From contig JALWUZ010000025.1 of NCBI GenBank assembly GCA_027079895.1, positions 1 through 9,238 of the forward strand: 9,238 bases of DNA, written 5' to 3'. Source of the stretch: Anaerolineae bacterium (GTDB lineage Bacteria > Chloroflexota > Anaerolineae > B4-G1). This document shows, piece after piece, positions 1-7,900 of this stretch. The translations under genes were made by a program, and so were the position numbers. The notes below the pieces were generated by a model. That model saw only the letters and a program-made list of their open reading frames with translations, was not told the origin of the DNA and ran no database searches. Positions within the stretch are counted from its first letter, which is position 1. Every line of letters starts with the position of its first letter.

Positions 1-1017
1 GGGCGAGCCAGCCAGGGATTTTTGCCGGATGAGCTGCCCTATATCAGCTATATACAGGACCGGGTGGGTAAGATTCTGCGTCTGTCGGACTTGAGCGGCC
101 ATATTTCGCGACAAGACCTGTTTCTTTGTCAGGCGACGTATTTCCAGAACTACCTCGTTGGTAAAGCGGTGCCGCGGGAACAGACACTGGTGATGCCGGT
201 ACCGGCGGATGAGAGGGTGTTTTATCCTTTGGAACGGGATGACGCGCGGGCGGATAAATTTACGTGCGAGGTGAGTTTCGTTAAACACGGCCATCCGCAC
301 GCCGATGAACTGTTGAAGCATTTTATGGAGGATTATTTCGGTAAACAAGAGGATAACATTCGCCGTATCAATGAGCGAATTTTCAGCGAGTTGTACAGAG
401 TTACCTGTCGAACCGGTCGCGGCCAATTGTCCGAACAGGATATGCAGGAGGTGGTGGCGGCCATGCTGCACCCTGAAGCGCCGGAAGATGTGCGGCAGTG
501 GATGCGGCAGGTAATTACACAATTCAATGTAACGGTGTATTCGGGGGCGTGGCGGTGTCAGTTTCTCGAAGCGCTGGACGAGGCGGGGGTTCCGCTGCGA
601 TTGTATGGTAAGAATTGGGACCAGCATCGTACGCTGGGACGGTTGGGTTATGGGCCGGTGGAACGGGGGGCCGAACTGAACTGCGTCTATAATTTCAGCC
701 AAATCAATTTGCATATCAATCATGTAAATACAATGCACCAGCGATTGGTGGAATGTGGATTGGCGGGGGGATTTATCATGACGGCGGCGTTAACGCCGGA
801 AAAAGACTGGGAGCCGGCGGCGCGGCATTTCGAGCCGGGTAAAGAACTGGTATTGTTTGATGATCCTAGCGATCTGGTGGACAAGTGCCGTTATTATCTG
901 GATCATGCGGAAGAACGCCGGGAGATTGCCGAGAATCTGCGGCGACGTTGTCTGGCGAAACATACTACCGGAGCCGCGGCCCGGACGGCACTGGAGGCGT
1001 GGAGAAAACTGCTGTGA
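1..1017 (+). CDS. CgeB-like glycosyltransferase, 3' part (5' end outside window)
   Basis: The reading frame is open from base 1 and ends at TGA 1015-1017, giving 338 visible residues. The true start lies upstream; TTG at 22 is only an internal codon. The C-terminal half matches the CgeB / Glyco_trans_1_2 style: a Rossmann-type stretch leading to LYGKNWDQH (fragment residues 201-209), then NLHINHVNTMHQR and ECGLAGG (about 236-257), where this family binds the sugar nucleotide, and a FDDPSDL...CRYYLDHAEER helix (about 286-306) typical of the C-terminus. The N-terminal PYISYIQDR segment also fits the family. These enzymes transfer sugars in polysaccharide, spore-coat or protein glycosylation clusters; donor and acceptor cannot be read from sequence. 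No membrane segment is seen, so it is probably cytoplasmic. It overlaps the next gene by GTGA. Base composition is more A/T-rich than everything right of about 1150. Family call is firm, substrate unknown. Confidence 0.85.
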   Translation, partial: GRASQGFLPDELPYISYIQDRVGKILRLSDLSGHISRQDLFLCQATYFQNYLVGKAVPREQTLVMPVPADERVFYPLERDDARADKFTCEVSFVKHGHPHADELLKHFMEDYFGKQEDNIRRINERIFSELYRVTCRTGRGQLSEQDMQEVVAAMLHPEAPEDVRQWMRQVITQFNVTVYSGAWRCQFLEALDEAGVPLRLYGKNWDQHRTLGRLGYGPVERGAELNCVYNFSQINLHINHVNTMHQRLVECGLAGGFIMTAALTPEKDWEPAARHFEPGKELVLFDDPSDLVDKCRYYLDHAEERREIAENLRRRCLAKHTTGAAARTALEAWRKLL

Positions 1018-1155
1018 GAAAGGAGCGTGTGTTGCTGGTGTATCCGCGGGTGGGGGCCGATGCCCGTCGAGTGAGTTTGCATCCGCCGTTGCCGCTGCTG
1101 TACCTGGCGGCGTGTTTGCCGAAGGAGGTGGGGGTAGAGGTGGATGTGACCGTCG
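1014..1155 (+). pseudogene. 5' fragment of a cobalamin-binding radical SAM-like gene, cut at the junction
   Basis: A GTG start at 1014-1016 overlaps the TGA of the glycosyltransferase, with GGAG at 1001-1004 nine bases upstream, so the two were translationally coupled. The product begins VRKERVLLVYPRVG, continues with LHPPLPLLYLAACLP and then VGVEVDV. This is the first beta strand, proline-rich turn and helix seen at the N-terminus of B12-binding-domain radical SAM proteins, where a PPLGLLYLAA-like run is typical. The CxxxCxxC iron-sulfur motif, expected later, is absent because family resemblance stops near base 1150. Downstream the frame stays open for over 3 kb, but only as the antisense of the minus-strand genes. 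The 3' limit given is approximate. Radical SAM partners of CgeB-like transferases are common in sugar or natural-product clusters. Only about 45 residues are available, so the family call is moderate. Confidence 0.6.
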
Positions 1156-1165
1156 CGCATCCGGC
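1140..1165. other. Breakpoint between two unrelated sequence blocks
   Basis: Left of here the + strand carries a glycosyltransferase and the beginning of a radical SAM-like gene. Right of here the minus strand carries a lipoprotein signal peptide and the string of genes behind it. Both facing genes lose their family-like sequence within these ~25 bases, and base composition and codon choice change at about the same point. No transposase, inverted repeat, integrase core or tRNA is visible beside it. The exact base cannot be fixed because the two coding frames are both open across it. It is either an assembly or clone chimera, or a genuine inversion or translocation end. Confidence 0.7.
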
Positions 1166-1228
1166 GAGCGGCAGGGTCAGAGCAAGGGTCAAGACGAGGC
1201 TCAGAAGCGAGCGAATGAGGCGGTGCAT
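1155..1228 (-). pseudogene. 5' fragment of a lipoprotein gene, cut at the junction
   Basis: ATG at 1228-1226 opens a frame beginning MHRLIRSLLS, with arginines at positions 3 and 6, then a leucine-rich hydrophobic core, then LPLAGC with the lipobox cysteine at residue 24 (bases 1159-1157). This is a textbook type II signal peptide, so the mature protein would be lipid-anchored outside the cytoplasmic membrane. An AGGA-type ribosome binding site sits about ten bases upstream, and the gene starts 61 bases after the stop of the AlaX gene in the same direction. Past the cysteine the frame runs into the antisense of the radical SAM fragment and into low-complexity residues, so the mature domain is missing. 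Function of the lost part is unknown. The long open frame on the other strand makes chance possible, but signal peptide, lipobox and spacing together argue for a real gene start. Confidence 0.6.
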
Positions 1229-1289
1229 GGCCCTCTCTTCCTTTCTTTGGCAACGGGCGGTGGTTTATGAAACTCATCTATGGGTGCGC

Positions 1290-2495
1290 TCAGGCCGCCG
1301 TGCGGTGCATGCTCAGGGCGACCCCGACCAGCCCCTGGTCGGTGGTGGGTGCGCTGCCCTGGGCGAAGTCGGGACGCCCCCCGCCCTTGCCGCCCAGTGC
1401 TTCGCAGACCCGGCGCATGAGGGCCGCCATGTCCCGCTCCACGTCGGCGGAGCGGGCGAAGCACAGGTTGGTGCGCTCGTCCCCCACGCCCGCCAGCATG
1501 ACGACCAGCCCCGGCCGGGCGATCAGTTCTTTCGCCAGGCGGCGCAGTTCGTCCATCGTCCGCCGGTGGAAGACCCGCCACACGACCCGATGGCCGTCGG
1601 CGGCGACGGCGGCGGCGGCCAGTTCCTCCGCTTCGGCTGCCAGGAGCCGCTGCCGGTTCCGGCGCAGGTCGAGGCGCAGTTGCTTCCCCTCGGCCAGCAG
1701 CCGCTCCACCGCCTCCGGCAGTTCCCACCAGCCGACGGAAAGCATTGTCCCCAGGCGGGCGAGGACGGCGTGTTTGCGGCGGTAGTCCTCCAGGGCCCGC
1801 CCGCCGCAGATGAACTCGATGCGGGTGGTCTCCCCCCGGTGGTCGAGGCGCAGGATTTTGAGGAGGCCGATCTCGCCGGTGCGGGAGACGTGGGTTCCGC
1901 CGCAGGGGGTCAGGTCGAAATCGGCGATGTGGACGATGCGAATCGGGCCGCGGACGGCAGGCTGCCGCCGCAGGGGGAGCGCGGCGAGTTCCTCGTCGGT
2001 GACGAAGCGGGTGGTGACGGGCCGGTCCTCCCAGATGACGCGGTTGACCAGTTCCTCGACGGGGGCCACGTCCGCCGGGGTGAGGTTGGGGAGGGCGATG
2101 TCAACGGTCACGACGGCGTCCCCCAGGTGAAAGCCGACGGTGTGCCCTTTCAGCAGCCGCTCGAAGGCGGCGGAGAGGAGGTGCTGGCCGCTGTGCTGCT
2201 GCATGTGGTCGAAGCGGCGCGGCCAGTCCACCGCGCCGGCCACTTCCTCGCCGACGGGCCGGGGGAGCGGGGCCGCCAGGACGTGGACGACGGCTTGATC
2301 TGTGTCGCGCACGGCCACGTTGAGCACGGGGACGGAGTCCAGCATGCCCCGGTCGGCGGGCTGGCCGCCGGAGGTGGGGTAGAAGGCGGTGCGGTCGAGG
2401 ATGACCGCCGGATGGCCGTCCCAGGTGAGGTGTTCGACGACGCGGGCGGAGAAGTCGGTCAGTTTGGAGTTGTCGTAGTACAAGCGTGTGGTCAT
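1290..2495 (-). CDS. alaX: Alanyl-tRNA editing protein, long AlaX type with DHHA1 domain
   Basis: This 401-residue protein resembles the editing and C-terminal parts of alanyl-tRNA synthetase without the aminoacylation domain. In that family it hydrolyses Ser-tRNA(Ala) or Gly-tRNA(Ala) in trans, protecting translation from alanine-to-serine errors. Visible marks: FYPTSGGQPADRG (38-50), the zinc and catalytic motif HSGQH (101-105), the second zinc motif CGGTH (198-202), a basic and alanine-rich helical linker (about 235-295), and a C-terminal DHHA1-like domain with GGGRPDFAQG (371-380). All four expected zinc ligands (H101, H105, C198, H202) are present, so it should be active. ATG 2495 is supported by GGAGG at 2508-2504, eight bases upstream. 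It follows the GAF-PAS kinase by 63 bases and was followed by a lipoprotein gene, so it looks like part of the same transcript. The length with DHHA1 points to the AlaX-L class rather than the short AlaX-S or -M forms. Confidence 0.93.
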   Translation of the reverse strand: MTTRLYYDNSKLTDFSARVVEHLTWDGHPAVILDRTAFYPTSGGQPADRGMLDSVPVLNVAVRDTDQAVVHVLAAPLPRPVGEEVAGAVDWPRRFDHMQQHSGQHLLSAAFERLLKGHTVGFHLGDAVVTVDIALPNLTPADVAPVEELVNRVIWEDRPVTTRFVTDEELAALPLRRQPAVRGPIRIVHIADFDLTPCGGTHVSRTGEIGLLKILRLDHRGETTRIEFICGGRALEDYRRKHAVLARLGTMLSVGWWELPEAVERLLAEGKQLRLDLRRNRQRLLAAEAEELAAAAVAADGHRVVWRVFHRRTMDELRRLAKELIARPGLVVMLAGVGDERTNLCFARSADVERDMAALMRRVCEALGGKGGGRPDFAQGSAPTTDQGLVGVALSMHRTAA

Positions 2496-2558
2496 CGGGG
2501 TCGCCTCCGAATTGGGATGTTTATGAGCCGTTCGCGGGCGGCTAACGGCGCAAGGCGC

Positions 2559-4187
2559 TCAGGTCGAAAGCGGCAGGGTGAAATGGAATGTAACCCCCTG
2601 ATCGTCCCCGTCCGGCGGAGCGGGCGAAGCGTCGGGGCCGAGGTAGCCGCCGGTGATCCAGATGCGCCCGCCGTGCGCTTCGACGGCCAGTTTGCAGAAC
2701 GCCAGCCCCAGGCCGGTTCCTTTGATGCCGTTGGCCGCTTCCAGGCGGGAGAAGCGGTCGAAGATGCGCTCGCGGTGCTCCGGCGGGATGCCCGGCCCAT
2801 CGTTGGAGACCGAAAAGAGCAGGCGGTCGTCCGTGCGCTGTACCAGTATGGCGATGTGGCCGTCCGTGGGGGTGAACTTCACCGCGTTGTCCAGCAGATT
2901 GGTCAGCACGCGCACGATGAGGGGCTCATCCGCCGCCACTGCGGGCAGGTCGGGGTGGATGTAGGTCGCGATCGTCTGCCGACGACGCATAGCCAGCGGA
3001 CGCACTTGTTCCACCGCCTCTTTCACCAGCGACGCCGGCGCGATGGGCTTCTTGTCCAGTTCGGTTTCCTGCGACTCCAACCGCCCCAGGTCGAGCAGCG
3101 AGTCAATGAGGCGGTACATCCGCTCGCCGCTGCGCATGGCGATTCCCAGGAGTTGCAGGATCGGGAGGGACTGGTCGCGCTCGACGAAGGCGGTGTGGAT
3201 GAGTTGCAGGCTGCTCATGATGCTGCCCAGGGGGTTGCGCAGGTCGTGGACGACCATGTGGGTCAAGTCCTCGCGCATGCGCTCCAACGCCACCCGCTCG
3301 GAGATGTCGTGGCCGACCCACTGGATGGCGGTGCGGCCGCCGTAGTCCACGCGGGACATGTGAGTTTCCAAAGTGCAGGTCTTCTCCCCGCCGGAGGCCA
3401 GGGGGAGGCGCAGGGACAGGTCCAGTTTGAGGTGGTCGCCCTGGAGCACCTGCCGCAGAGCGGGGAGACAGGTCTCGCGGGAGATGTGAAGGGTGTCGCA
3501 CAGGTTCTGGCCGACGATTTCCTGACGGGGACGTTCCAGCATTTGCTCCACGCGGCGGTTGAGGTTGAGGATCTCCCCGTCCGGCGCGAGCACGAAGATG
3601 GGGTCGGTGCTCTCGTTGAAGAGGCTCTCGTAGCGGCTTTCGGCCTGCCGCACCCGCTCGTACAGGGCGGCGTTGCGGATGGCGACGGCGGCCAGGTCGG
3701 CGACGGCGGAGAGCAGCCGTTGGGCGTCCTGGTCGAAGCCGCCGGCCTGGGGGTTGATGGCCTCGATGACGCCGATGGCGTGTCCGTCGGCACGGATGGG
3801 GACGGCCAGGATGACGTCGGTGTAGAAGTCGCTGCTCTCGTCCACGCCGGGGTAGAAGCGGTCGTCGTCGTGGGCCCCGGAGACCAGGGCCGGTTCGCCG
3901 TGCTGCACCACCCAGCCGGCGATGCCCTGACCGACATCGAGGCGCAGCCCGACGACCTCGGCGGCAGCCCGCCCGACGGCCACCCGGAAGATCAACTGCC
4001 CGCTGGCGTCGTCCAGCAAGGCGGCGGAGGCCGCTTCCACCTGAAAGAAGTCCCGCACCTGGGCCATCAGCGAGCGGAGCACGCTGTCCAGGTCGAGGGT
4101 GGCGGTGAGTACCTGGCTGGTCTCGTGCAGAAAGGAAAGTTCTCGAATCTCCGCTTGCAGGCGGGCGATCGTGGACCGGTCGGTCAT
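2559..4187 (-). CDS. Soluble GAF-PAS sensor histidine kinase
   Basis: A 542-residue cytoplasmic kinase with no membrane segment. Order: short coiled coil (1-25), GAF domain (about 25-175, with GQGIAGWVVQHGEP and the late AVPIRADGHAIGVIEAIN strand pair), PAS domain (about 182-305, opening with YESLFNESTDPIFVL), dimerization helix with VVHDLRNPLGSI (phospho-acceptor His314), and an HATPase domain: N box LLDNAVKF (Asn434), G1 NDGPGIP (462-468), F box IFDRFSRL, G2 GTGLGLAF (490-497). All catalytic boxes are intact, so autophosphorylation is expected. HDLRNP instead of the common HELRTP is a known HisKA variant. The start at ATG 4187 is chosen because its ATG overlaps the TGA of the nucleoside kinase and a strong ribosome binding site lies upstream; an earlier in-frame ATG at 4328 would add 47 residues that are merely the frame-shifted end of that gene. 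Signal and cognate response regulator are not visible. Confidence 0.92.
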   Translation of the reverse strand: MTDRSTIARLQAEIRELSFLHETSQVLTATLDLDSVLRSLMAQVRDFFQVEAASAALLDDASGQLIFRVAVGRAAAEVVGLRLDVGQGIAGWVVQHGEPALVSGAHDDDRFYPGVDESSDFYTDVILAVPIRADGHAIGVIEAINPQAGGFDQDAQRLLSAVADLAAVAIRNAALYERVRQAESRYESLFNESTDPIFVLAPDGEILNLNRRVEQMLERPRQEIVGQNLCDTLHISRETCLPALRQVLQGDHLKLDLSLRLPLASGGEKTCTLETHMSRVDYGGRTAIQWVGHDISERVALERMREDLTHMVVHDLRNPLGSIMSSLQLIHTAFVERDQSLPILQLLGIAMRSGERMYRLIDSLLDLGRLESQETELDKKPIAPASLVKEAVEQVRPLAMRRRQTIATYIHPDLPAVAADEPLIVRVLTNLLDNAVKFTPTDGHIAILVQRTDDRLLFSVSNDGPGIPPEHRERIFDRFSRLEAANGIKGTGLGLAFCKLAVEAHGGRIWITGGYLGPDASPAPPDGDDQGVTFHFTLPLST

Positions 4188-4822
4188 TCCAAAACTACCT
4201 CCTCCCGCCCGTGCAACTTTTCGATGATTTTCCCGGCAATCAGGTCGAGGTGTTCGGGGTTGGCGACGAAATCCAGCGCGTCGGCGGGGATGGTCAGTAC
4301 CGGGCACAGGGAGAAGTTCGCTATCCACTCCTCGTACAACTCGTTCAGTTGGGAAAGGTAGGCGATGTCAATGTCCTGCTCGTAGGAGCGGCCGCGCTGC
4401 CGGATGCGCTCCTGCAAGGTGGGAACCGTGGCCCGCAGGTAGACGATCAAGTCCGGCGGGGGGAGGACGGTCGTCACCACGTCGTACAGTTCGTGGTAAC
4501 TGCGGTAATCCCGCTCGTCCATCATCCCCTGACGGTAGAGGTTGCGGGCGAAGATCTCGGCGTCCTCGTAGACGGTGCGGTCTTGGACGACGGAGTTAGG
4601 CCGCTGGAGCAGTTGCCAGTGGTGACGCAGCCGACGGGAGAGGAAGTAGATTTGGGAGTGGAAACTCCAGCGGCGCATGTCACCGTAGAAGTCGGCCAGG
4701 TAAGGGTTGCCGTTGACCGCCTCGAAAAATGGCTCCCAGTTCAGTTTCCGGCTCAGAAGTTCGGTCAGCGTGGACTTGCCCACCCCGATGTTGCCGGCGA
4801 TGGCGACAAAACGTTTCTTCAT
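4184..4822 (-). CDS. Deoxynucleoside kinase (dNK/dGK-dAK family)
   Basis: A 212-residue cytoplasmic P-loop enzyme that phosphorylates deoxynucleosides with ATP in the salvage pathway. Marks: Walker A GNIGVGKS (10-17), the substrate-binding Glu in FFEAVNGNPYL (Glu34), an FHSQIYFLSRR helix (54-64), the DRT version of the DRS motif (81-83, DRTVYEDAEIF) and an arginine-rich lid RIRQRGRSYEQD (139-150). Length is normal for bacterial members. Base preference (dG, dA or dC) cannot be decided from sequence. The start region reads GTG-ATG-ATG at 4828, 4825 and 4822; I choose ATG 4822 because AGGAG at 4832-4828 then has a five-base spacing, while the other starts overlap or abut it. Its TGA (4186-4184) overlaps the next gene's ATG. 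The upstream spacer is filled by a heptamer array. A deoxynucleoside kinase between histidine kinases is unusual and no functional link can be read from the sequence. Confidence 0.93.
   Translation of the reverse strand: MKKRFVAIAGNIGVGKSTLTELLSRKLNWEPFFEAVNGNPYLADFYGDMRRWSFHSQIYFLSRRLRHHWQLLQRPNSVVQDRTVYEDAEIFARNLYRQGMMDERDYRSYHELYDVVTTVLPPPDLIVYLRATVPTLQERIRQRGRSYEQDIDIAYLSQLNELYEEWIANFSLCPVLTIPADALDFVANPEHLDLIAGKIIEKLHGREEVVLE
4197..4205 (-). promoter_or_regulatory. Ribosome binding site of the GAF-PAS kinase, inside the nucleoside kinase gene
   Basis: On the minus strand the sequence reads GGAGGAGGT, nine bases before ATG 4187. It lies within the last codons of the deoxynucleoside kinase (Glu-Glu-Val) and fixes the start of the histidine kinase at the ATGA overlap, which implies coupled translation. 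Confidence 0.8.
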
Positions 4823-4827
4823 CATCA

Positions 4828-4832
4828 CTCCT
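4828..4832 (-). promoter_or_regulatory. Ribosome binding site deciding the deoxynucleoside kinase start
   Basis: AGGAG on the minus strand lies five bases before ATG 4822. GTG 4828 and ATG 4825 are in frame but too close to it, so the third start of the GTG-ATG-ATG run is favoured. The site begins nine bases after the end of the repeat array. Confidence 0.65.
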
Positions 4833-4840
4833 CACCCGCC

Positions 4841-4945
4841 ACTTGCCCACTTGCCACTTGCCACTTGCATACTTGCCCACTTGCTCACTTGCCCCTTGCC
4901 CCTTGCCCACTTGCCACTTGCACACTTGCCACTTGCATACTTGCC
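4841..4945. repeat. Tandem array of 14 ACTTGCC-type 7/8-mer units
   Basis: The array consists of 14 contiguous units in 105 bases. Read on the + strand the unit lengths are 8,7,7,8,8,8,7,7,8,7,8,7,8,7. Each unit is ACTTGCC, or ACTTGC followed by CC, AT, TC or AC; two units start CCTTGCC. On the transcribed minus strand this is GGCAAGT repeated. The mixed 7/8 spacing makes partial 15-base periods, such as ACTTGCATACTTGCC at 4863-4877 and again at 4931-4945. It occupies nearly all of the 129-base gap between the five-GAF kinase (stop at 4952) and the deoxynucleoside kinase, ending just before the latter's ribosome binding site. Short intergenic heptamer arrays of this sort are known in cyanobacteria and, as I recall, in Chloroflexota. 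Unit interruptions suggest slippage plus point change. No clear dyad is present, so it is neither a terminator nor CRISPR. Confidence 0.95.
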
Positions 4946-4951
4946 TCCCGC

Positions 4952-7900
4952 TCACCTCTCACACTGCGGCAGGGCGACGGTGAACGTGCTCCCTTTCCCC
5001 TCCTCGCTCTCCACCGAGACGGTGCCGTCGTGCGCCTCGACGATCTCCCAGACCAACGCCAGGCCGACCCCCATGCCGCCAAAGCGGCGGCTCGCGCTGC
5101 CGTCCACCTGGTAGAACCGCTCGAAGATGCGCCCGATGTGCTCCGGCGGGATGCCGATGCCCTGGTCGGAGATGGAGACGTAGACGGAGCCCTTTTCGGC
5201 CCAGGCGGAGAAGGTGACGATTCCTCCGTCGGGGCTGAATTTGATGGCGTTCTCCACCAGGTGGCTGAAAGCCAGTTCCAGCCGCTCCCGGTCCCCCAGC
5301 ACCAGCGGCAAACCGGCGGGCATCTCGTCGTAAAAAGTGATGTTGGCACGTTGGGCGCGAGAGTCCAATTCCCGGATGGCGTGGCGGGCGACGTTGACCA
5401 GCGACACCGGCTTGAGCACCAGGGACTCGCGGGGGACGTGTTGGAGCATCGTCAGGTTGTAGATCAGCCGCTTGAGCGATTCGGTGCGCTGGTAGACGAC
5501 CTCCAGAGCCGATTTCTGCGGGGGCGACAGCCGTCCCAGGTCTCCCGCCAGGAGTAGTTCGACGTAGCCCTCGATCAGGCTGAGCGGGGTGCGCAGTTCG
5601 TGACCGACGTTCTGCACTAACTCGGTGCGCAGCCGACTGAGTTCCTTCAGTTCCTCGTAGGCGGCGGACAGTTCGGCGGTCTTCTCCTCCAAAGTGTGGT
5701 AGAGGTGCGCACTCGCCAACGCGGTGGCGGCCTGGTTGACCAACGTCTGCACCCAGTCCATTTGCTCCTCCACCGGCTCCGGTAGCGGTTTGGCGGAGCG
5801 GATGGAGACGATTCCCGCCACCCGCTCCTGGCTGAGCATCGGCACGAGCAAGACGGAGGTGATGGAGTCGAAGAGCAGGCGGACATACCGCTCCGGCGCA
5901 CTGGGCGTTTTCCACCACTGGCTGCGTCGAATGTCAGGGATGTAGAGCGGGCGGCGGGTCTCGATGACCTCGCGGAGGGCGGAGACTTGGATAATCTGCA
6001 CCCGGTGGCCGACGGGGAACGGGTAGGACATGTCATCCGGCGACCAGACGGCCTCCAATGTTGCGCTCCCCTCCTCCTCGTCTATCAGGAGGATGGAGCA
6101 CTGGGCCTGGAAACGTTCCACCAGGGCCTCCAGCAAACCGGCGATGATGTCCTTTTTGTTGAGCGAGCCGATCATCTTGCCCGACGCCCGCGCGAGGGCA
6201 CGCAGGCCGTGAGCGTAGCGGGTCATCTCCTCGAAGAGGCGGGCGTTTTCGACGGCGATGGCGACCTGGCCGGCGATTCCGGCGAACATGCGGCGGTGGC
6301 CCTCGTCGAAAGCGTGCGGCTCGGCGGATTGGACGGAGATGACGCCGATCACCTCGTCCTTAGCGATGAGCGGCCAGATCATCAGGGAGCGGGTGGGAAC
6401 GCCAACCGGGATCACCTTCACCGGCAGGGTGTCCTGCTCCTGTTCCAAGTCGCCAATCCAGAGCGGGCGGCGGGTGCGCACTACCCAGCCGCTCAGCCCG
6501 CTGTGGCCGTTGATGGGCAGCGGCGCGGGGTACAGGCGGACGCCGTTGTCCATCAGGAAGGGGAAACGGAGCACCCGCTGTTTCTTGTCGTACAGGCCGA
6601 TGTAGAACGTGGCGGTGTCCATCAGGTCGGCGACCTGTTCGTAGACAATTTGCAGCACCTCGTCCAGTTTCAGGGTGGAGGTGATCGCCAGGTCAATGTT
6701 GCGCAAGGCGGTCAGTTCCTCGACGTGCCGCTGGGCCTCGTCGTACAGGCGGGCGTTTTCGATGGCGACGGCGGCCTGGACGGCGAACGCCTCGGCCAGG
6801 CGGGCGTGTTCGGCGGTGTAGAAGCCCGGCTGCCGCTTGTCCAGCGAGAGCATGCCAATCAGCCGGTCGCCCAGCAGCAACGGGACGCCCATCCAGGCCC
6901 GAATGCCGGCGGCTTTGTGCGGCGGCTCGTCGAAGCGGGAGTATCGGTCCAGCACGTCCTCGACGATGAAGGTCTCACGGCGGCGGATGACCTCCTGATT
7001 GGGGTTGTCGCCGCCGGCGAGGTCGAAGGTGAGGCCGAGCAGTTCGTCGAGGTTGGGGAAGCCGTGCCCGCCGATGATCTCCAGGTAATCGCCGTGCAGA
7101 AGTTGTACCGACGCGCTGTCGTAGGGGACGACCTGCTGCAATTCGCTCAGGATGCGCTCGAAGAGCCGGGGCAGGTCGAGAGTGGTCGCCAGGGCCTGGG
7201 AGGCCCGGTAGAGGGTCTCGGTCTCGCGGCGACGCCGCTGCTCCGCCTCGAAGAGCCGGGCGTTCTCGATGGCGACGGCCAGTTGGTCGGCCAGGGTCTG
7301 CAAGGTGGCGACGTCCTCTCTGGTGAAGGCGGCCTCCTGCTCCGACTGCACGTCCAGCACGCCGATGATGCGCCCCCGGCCGATGAGCGGGAGGGCCATT
7401 TCGGAACGGGTCTCCGGGAGGTCAGGGTTGGCGAAGTGGACGGCGTCCCGGCCGACATCGAGGGCGATGCGGGGCTCGCCGCTCTTGGCGACGTAGCCGA
7501 CGATGCCGACTTTGCCGACGGCCAGCCGATGCCCCCGCTCCAACATCCGCTGTCCACCGGCGGAGGAGGCGGCCTCGAGGACGGCGAACTGGCCGGAGTC
7601 GTCAATCAGGAAGACGCCGGCGTGGTAGAAGCCGAAGCGGTCGGAGATGAGGCGGACGACTTCGTCGAGGAGGCGGTTCACGTCCAGGATGGCGGCGGCG
7701 TCGCGGGCAACCATCGAGGCGGTCTCCAGTTGGACGGTGCGCCGCTGTTCCGCCTCGAAGAGCCGGGCGTTCTCGATGCTCAAGGCGGCGTGGCGGGCCA
7801 GGGAGAGCAGGATTTGCCGCGCTTCGGGGTCTATCTCCGAATCACATCCGGCCAGGATGCTGCCGACCAGCCGTCCACGGGCCATGACCGGCACGACGAT

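Noticed and set aside
903..1277. Minus-strand 124-codon frame across the breakpoint
   Set aside because: It overlaps the lipoprotein signal peptide in another frame and the sense strand of the glycosyltransferase, with no domain or credible start context.
2496..2558. Possible hairpin AGCCG...CGGCT in the spacer between the GAF-PAS kinase and AlaX
   Set aside because: The stem is short with wobble pairs and no T-run follows; in sequence this GC-rich such matches are common, and spacing suggests read-through.
4841..4945. Array considered as CRISPR, terminator or iteron origin
   Set aside because: Units are 7-8 bases with no spacers, so not CRISPR; no inverted repeat or T-run, so not a terminator; no replication initiator gene or AT-rich stretch nearby, so no support for an origin.
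4680..4955. Minus-strand frame translating the repeat array as KWQVCKWQV-like peptide repeats, continuing out of frame into the nucleoside kinase
   Set aside because: The peptide repeat only reflects the DNA repeat, and it overlaps the start of a solid gene in another frame.
4211..5557. A 448-codon + strand open frame across the nucleoside kinase, the heptamer array and the end of the five-GAF kinase
   Set aside because: Antisense shadow; its middle is a translation of the repeat units (runs like LATCHLHTCPL), and its ends mirror known domains on the other strand.
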